DNA from: Kofleriaceae bacterium
GTDB taxonomy: Bacteria; Myxococcota_A; Polyangia; Haliangiales; Haliangiaceae
NCBI GenBank assembly: GCA_024642805.1
Contig: JAHEAK010000162.1
Location: 1 to 9,262 of the forward strand
Length of the DNA stretch: 9,262 nucleotides
Direction: 5' to 3'
Shown here: one piece after another, positions 7,454 to 9,262 of the stretch
Position numbering within the stretch: the stretch's first letter is position 1
Layout: each line of letters begins with the position of its first letter
Made by a program: the position numbers and the translations under genes
Notes under the pieces: model-generated
What the model saw: only the letters and a program-made list of their open reading frames with translations
Told to the model about the DNA's origin: nothing
The model's database searches: none

Positions 7454-8455
7454 CTACTGGGCGCCAGCCGAAGCCGAGACCTTGGCGCTCACCTGAATGC
7501 TCACGTCGATGCGTGCGGAGATCTGAGCGGAAGCGGCAACCGCCGCGGCCAGCTGCAGGCCCACACAGACGCTCTTGGAGCCGAGATCTGAGAAGAGTTC
7601 GCCGCTGGCCCCCGCCAGGCTCACCGCCGTCTTGCTCCAGTACACGAAGGCGCCGGCAACGACCTTGGCTTTAGCTGCAGCTTGAAGCAAAACCGGCATG
7701 CCCACTTCGATGGCTTTGACAGCGCGGTCGAGACGAGAGGCATCAACCACGGTCACGTTCTCGGTGACCACGACCACCTTGGGCTCCGTACAGGTGGTGC
7801 GCACGCTGGCGCGAACTTCTGCCGAGGCTTTGCACTCGGCCGAGGCATCGACGTTCGCTCCGCCCTGGCACGAGCCCGAGCAGCTGCCCTGGCAAACGCC
7901 ACTACAGGTACCGGCACAGCTGCCATCGGCAGCGGTGGCCGAGCAGGTTCCGTCGCAGGCACCATTGCAGGTTGCCCCGCACTGTCCCTGGCAACGCACG
8001 CTCACGTCGGCCTGCACTTTGGCTTCACACTCGGCAACGACGCCGGCCGCAAAATCGAGCTGGGTCGAGCACACGGCGGGCTCGGTGCGAGTGACCAGGC
8101 GCTGCTCTTGGCTGACCGAGACCTCCAGGCTGTCATGAAGCTCCACGTTGACGCGATCACACAGGGTGGCTGTGTCGCCATCGGTGGCAATCTCGAGGGC
8201 CTCTGCCATGCGTGCGCATGCCTTGTGAACGGTCTCCTCAAGCTCAATCGAAGAGCGATCGAGCTCGGCGGATGCGGTCAAGAAGGCGTAGGCCTTTCGA
8301 CCCACGTCACTGGAATCGATCTTTCCGCAGGCGTTGGGTTGCACACCACCACCACCGGAACCGCTTGGTCCGCCTCCTGGCGCACGAGGCTGTGGCGCGG
8401 GACAGGCACTGAGGGTCAGGAGCAAACTAGCAAGGATGCCGATACGAAATGTCAT
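7454..8455 (-). CDS. Lipoprotein with symmetrical Cys-x-Gly-x repeats
   Basis: The 333-residue product has a lipoprotein signal peptide (MTFRIGILASLLLTLSAC) with lipobox LSAC and lipidated Cys18. A Pro/Gly/Ser-rich linker (19-40) should tether it to a membrane surface. The centre holds two blocks of five cysteines at exact four-residue spacing: 155, 159, 163, 167, 171 and 180, 184, 188, 192, 196. Most read C-x-G-x, and the blocks are split by a 9-residue step (C171 to C180). Eight other mature cysteines bring the mature chain, with lipidated Cys18, to 19. Flanks show alternating A/S/V patterns (VQADVSV, SAEVRASV), and the tail (ISARIDVSIQVSAKVSASA) repeats this beta-like pattern. Metal binding or a disulfide-stapled rod is possible; neither is shown. 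Upstream in-frame starts exist at 8491 (ATG) and 8509 (TTG), but 8455 gives a textbook signal peptide and lies 17 nt after a TAGCCT box. Function unknown. Confidence 0.88.
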   Translation of the reverse strand: MTFRIGILASLLLTLSACPAPQPRAPGGGPSGSGGGGVQPNACGKIDSSDVGRKAYAFLTASAELDRSSIELEETVHKACARMAEALEIATDGDTATLCDRVNVELHDSLEVSVSQEQRLVTRTEPAVCSTQLDFAAGVVAECEAKVQADVSVRCQGQCGATCNGACDGTCSATAADGSCAGTCSGVCQGSCSGSCQGGANVDASAECKASAEVRASVRTTCTEPKVVVVTENVTVVDASRLDRAVKAIEVGMPVLLQAAAKAKVVAGAFVYWSKTAVSLAGASGELFSDLGSKSVCVGLQLAAAVAASAQISARIDVSIQVSAKVSASAGAQ

Positions 8456-8472
8456 GCTGGCGATGAAAGCAC

Positions 8473-8478
8473 AGGCTA
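8473..8478 (-). promoter_or_regulatory. Candidate -10 box for the Cys-repeat lipoprotein
   Basis: TAGCCT on the minus strand lies 17 nt before the ATG at 8455, the same distance as the TAGGGT box before the ATPase. It would give a leader of about 11 nt and would exclude the two upstream in-frame starts. No -35 match was found. Confidence 0.3.
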
Positions 8479-8647
8479 GGAAGAGTCCCATAGGGCCTGA
8501 TGAGTACAAATTCGCCGATCGAGCGATTTGTCAGAGCCCCGGCCCATGTGAGCTGCAGGACGCACCCTGGCGCGCGCGCTATAGGTGACGCCTCTGGCTC
8601 GCGCTCGCTGCGCGGCGCCCGGGACCTGGCGTTGTCCCTTCGTGCTC

Positions 8648-8926
8648 TCAGTGCTGAGGTCCGCAAATCAGACAGGGAAAACGCTCACCGCACAGCTCCT
8701 GCTTTCGATCTTCCTTGGGACTCACACACACGCCGAGCTGCGAGGAGGTCATTTGGCAGACCTGGCCGTGCTGCTCGCAGACCTGCACCGGATCGGTAGG
8801 TGTGCCACTTGGCTTGTGCTCACCAGGTGCTGAGCTGGACTTGCACGAGGACAGTAGCGCGCACACCAGCACCAAGCCCAAAACTGCGTTGCATTGCAAG
8901 TAGGTCAACATGGGTGCACGGGCCAT
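8648..8926 (-). CDS. Small six-Cys lipoprotein
   Basis: The 92-residue product has a lipoprotein signal peptide ending in the lipobox LSSC (Cys28), then a Ser/Pro/Gly tether. A compact domain follows with six cysteines (50, 57, 67, 79, 85, 88) in the pattern VCEQHGQVCQ...LGVCVSP...ELCGERFPCLICGPQH. The spacing suggests three disulfides or a bound metal. From memory, small myxobacterial lipoproteins ending in C-x-x-C followed shortly by QH, with the C-x-x-x-G-x-x-C...LGVC pattern, recur as hypotheticals; I know no function. The ATG at 8926 is preferred over the ATG at 8911 because it adds an arginine to the n-region, but neither has a Shine-Dalgarno. The gene is followed by a weak hairpin (GGGAC/GTCCC at 8621-8638) and then, 192 nt on, by the larger Cys-rich lipoprotein on the same strand. 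Confidence 0.8.
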   Translation of the reverse strand: MARAPMLTYLQCNAVLGLVLVCALLSSCKSSSAPGEHKPSGTPTDPVQVCEQHGQVCQMTSSQLGVCVSPKEDRKQELCGERFPCLICGPQH

Positions 8927-8939
8927 CGAAGGTCCATGA

Positions 8940-8945
8940 ACCCTA
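8940..8945 (-). promoter_or_regulatory. Candidate -10 box for the small lipoprotein
   Basis: TAGGGT on the minus strand, within GTGTGCTAGGGTTCATG, lies 13 nt before the ATG at 8926. It would give a leader of about 7 nt, or about 22 nt if the ATG at 8911 is used. It shares the string GCTAGGGTT with the ATPase promoter region. Confidence 0.3.
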
Positions 8946-9025
8946 GCACACGGGCATCCGCGCCGGCCATCGGAGGCAGCCGGGCAAAGATGGGCCAAGG
9001 CCTACGTCTCGCGAGCCGAGTGCGC

Positions 9026-9031
9026 TAGCCT
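9026..9031 (+). promoter_or_regulatory. Candidate -10 box giving a leaderless PhoD-like mRNA
   Basis: TAGCCT lies 8 nt before the GTG at 9040, the spacing expected if transcription starts at or within two bases of the start codon. No Shine-Dalgarno is present, which fits a leaderless message. The surrounding GTGCGCTAG...GGTTCA resembles the divergent lipoprotein's GTGTGCTAG...GGTTCA. Confidence 0.35.
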
Positions 9032-9039
9032 GGGTTCAC

Positions 9040-9262
9040 GTGTTCAACCTCGCATCACTGCTCGCAGGTCCCGTGCTGCGAAGGGTCGAGCCTGCTAGCG
9101 TGACGGTGTGGCTGGCCCTGCCGGCGCCATGCTCGATCGAGCTGCGGGTCTTCGCCGACACTGGCGAATGTCTCTTGCGCGGCAGCACCAGCACACACGC
9201 CCTCGGCGCCAAGCTGCACATCACTCTGGTCAGCGCGGGTGTCAGCGCAGGTGTCAGCGCAA
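9040..9262 (+). CDS. PhoD-like metallophosphatase-family protein, N-terminal fragment
   Basis: Only the first 74 residues are present; the gene continues past the window. With a GTG start it reads FNLASLLAGPVLRRVEPASV, then TVWLALPAPCSIELRVF and ALGAKLHITLV. The order LAGP-LRR-x-x-P, a V-x-V-W strand, then a G-x-x-LH-x-x-L-V strand matches what I recall of the N-terminal beta domain in PhoD-like phosphatase proteins of myxobacteria and related bacteria. That domain precedes the metal-binding phosphoesterase domain, which is not visible, so enzymatic activity is inferred. The next in-frame GTG codons cut into the conserved start, so 9040 is preferred. There is no signal peptide, which would suggest a cytoplasmic protein. 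It is divergent from the small lipoprotein gene across 113 nt. The last visible residues are a VSAG repeat. Confidence 0.65.
   Translation, partial: MFNLASLLAGPVLRRVEPASVTVWLALPAPCSIELRVFADTGECLLRGSTSTHALGAKLHITLVSAGVSAGVSA
9229..9262 (+). repeat. In-frame 12-bp tandem repeat (VSAG)
   Basis: Nearly three copies of GTCAGCGCNGGT run to the window edge (9229-9240, 9241-9252, 9253-9262), differing at one position between the first two. They encode VSAGVSAGVSA inside the PhoD-like gene. The repeat may continue beyond the window. Because the unit is a multiple of three, copy-number change would keep the frame. Confidence 0.7.

Noticed and set aside
7859..7993. Cys-repeat DNA as a CRISPR-like or minisatellite array
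   Set aside because: The period-4 regularity is at the protein level. Codons between copies vary, and there are no identical spaced repeats.
7682..8479. Plus-strand open frame of 265 codons, Gly/Ala/His-rich, antisense to the Cys-repeat lipoprotein
   Set aside because: It is a mirror of the repetitive minus-strand gene, which has a signal peptide and lipobox. The plus frame has no credible start context or domain.
8491..8509. Earlier starts for the Cys-repeat lipoprotein (ATG at 8491, TTG at 8509)
   Set aside because: They would put extra hydrophobic sequence ahead of a complete lipoprotein signal, and both lie upstream of the candidate -10 box at 8473-8478. They are not excluded by experiment.
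8500..8799. Possible plus-strand gene between and across the two lipoprotein genes
   Set aside because: The Arg/Ala/Pro-rich translation is typical of a non-coding GC-rich frame, overlaps the small lipoprotein in antisense, and has no ribosome binding site.

Overview
The window looks like chromosomal DNA of a high-GC Gram-negative bacterium, most likely a myxobacterium (Myxococcota, perhaps Polyangiales/Haliangiales-like). This is an inference. It rests on GC-rich coding, GTG starts, a TPR protein with a C-terminal hydrophobic module, a GAF-histidine kinase without a partner regulator, and two Cys-rich lipoproteins of a style common in that phylum. No rRNA, tRNA, CRISPR array, transposase or phage gene is visible.

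Layout, left to right. (1) Positions 1-395 (+) hold the C-terminal end of an unrecognised multi-pass membrane protein. (2) It converges on a secreted TPR protein (420-1439, -). (3) A roughly 240-bp divergent regulatory region with several inverted repeats follows. (4) A soluble GAF-HisKA-HATPase histidine kinase (1681-2880, +) comes next. Its start is set by a clear GGAGG, and its G1 ATP-binding box is degenerate. (5) Tail-to-tail with the kinase lies a tight three-gene exporter operon on the minus strand: ABC ATPase (7342->6638), double-FtsX permease (6641->4287) and HlyD-type membrane fusion protein (4282->3056). ATPase and permease overlap by 4 bp (GTGA), and permease and fusion protein are 4 bp apart. 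(6) Upstream, also on the minus strand, are two lipoproteins. One is a 333-residue protein with two blocks of five cysteines at exact four-residue spacing (8455->7454). The other is a 92-residue six-Cys protein (8926->8648). (7) A divergent plus-strand gene begins at 9040 and runs off the window. Its N-terminus resembles PhoD-like metallophosphatase proteins, and it carries an in-frame 12-bp tandem repeat at the window edge.

How the genes may work together. The ATPase, permease and fusion protein form a complete inner-membrane tripartite exporter lacking only an outer-membrane TolC-type channel, which is not in the window. The permease and ATPase are of the MacB/LolCDE/DevCA superfamily, which moves substrates from the membrane or periplasm. 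The neighbouring lipoproteins could be cargo, accessory factors or simply neighbours; the sequence does not decide. Four gene starts (ATPase, both lipoproteins, PhoD-like gene) have a TAGGGT or TAGCCT box 8-17 nt upstream. These may be -10 elements giving very short or absent leaders. The most unusual items are the symmetrical Cys-repeat lipoprotein, the kinase with a broken G1 box, and the 7-bp inverted repeat abutting the ATPase start codon. I found no convincing evidence of a wholly new multi-gene system.
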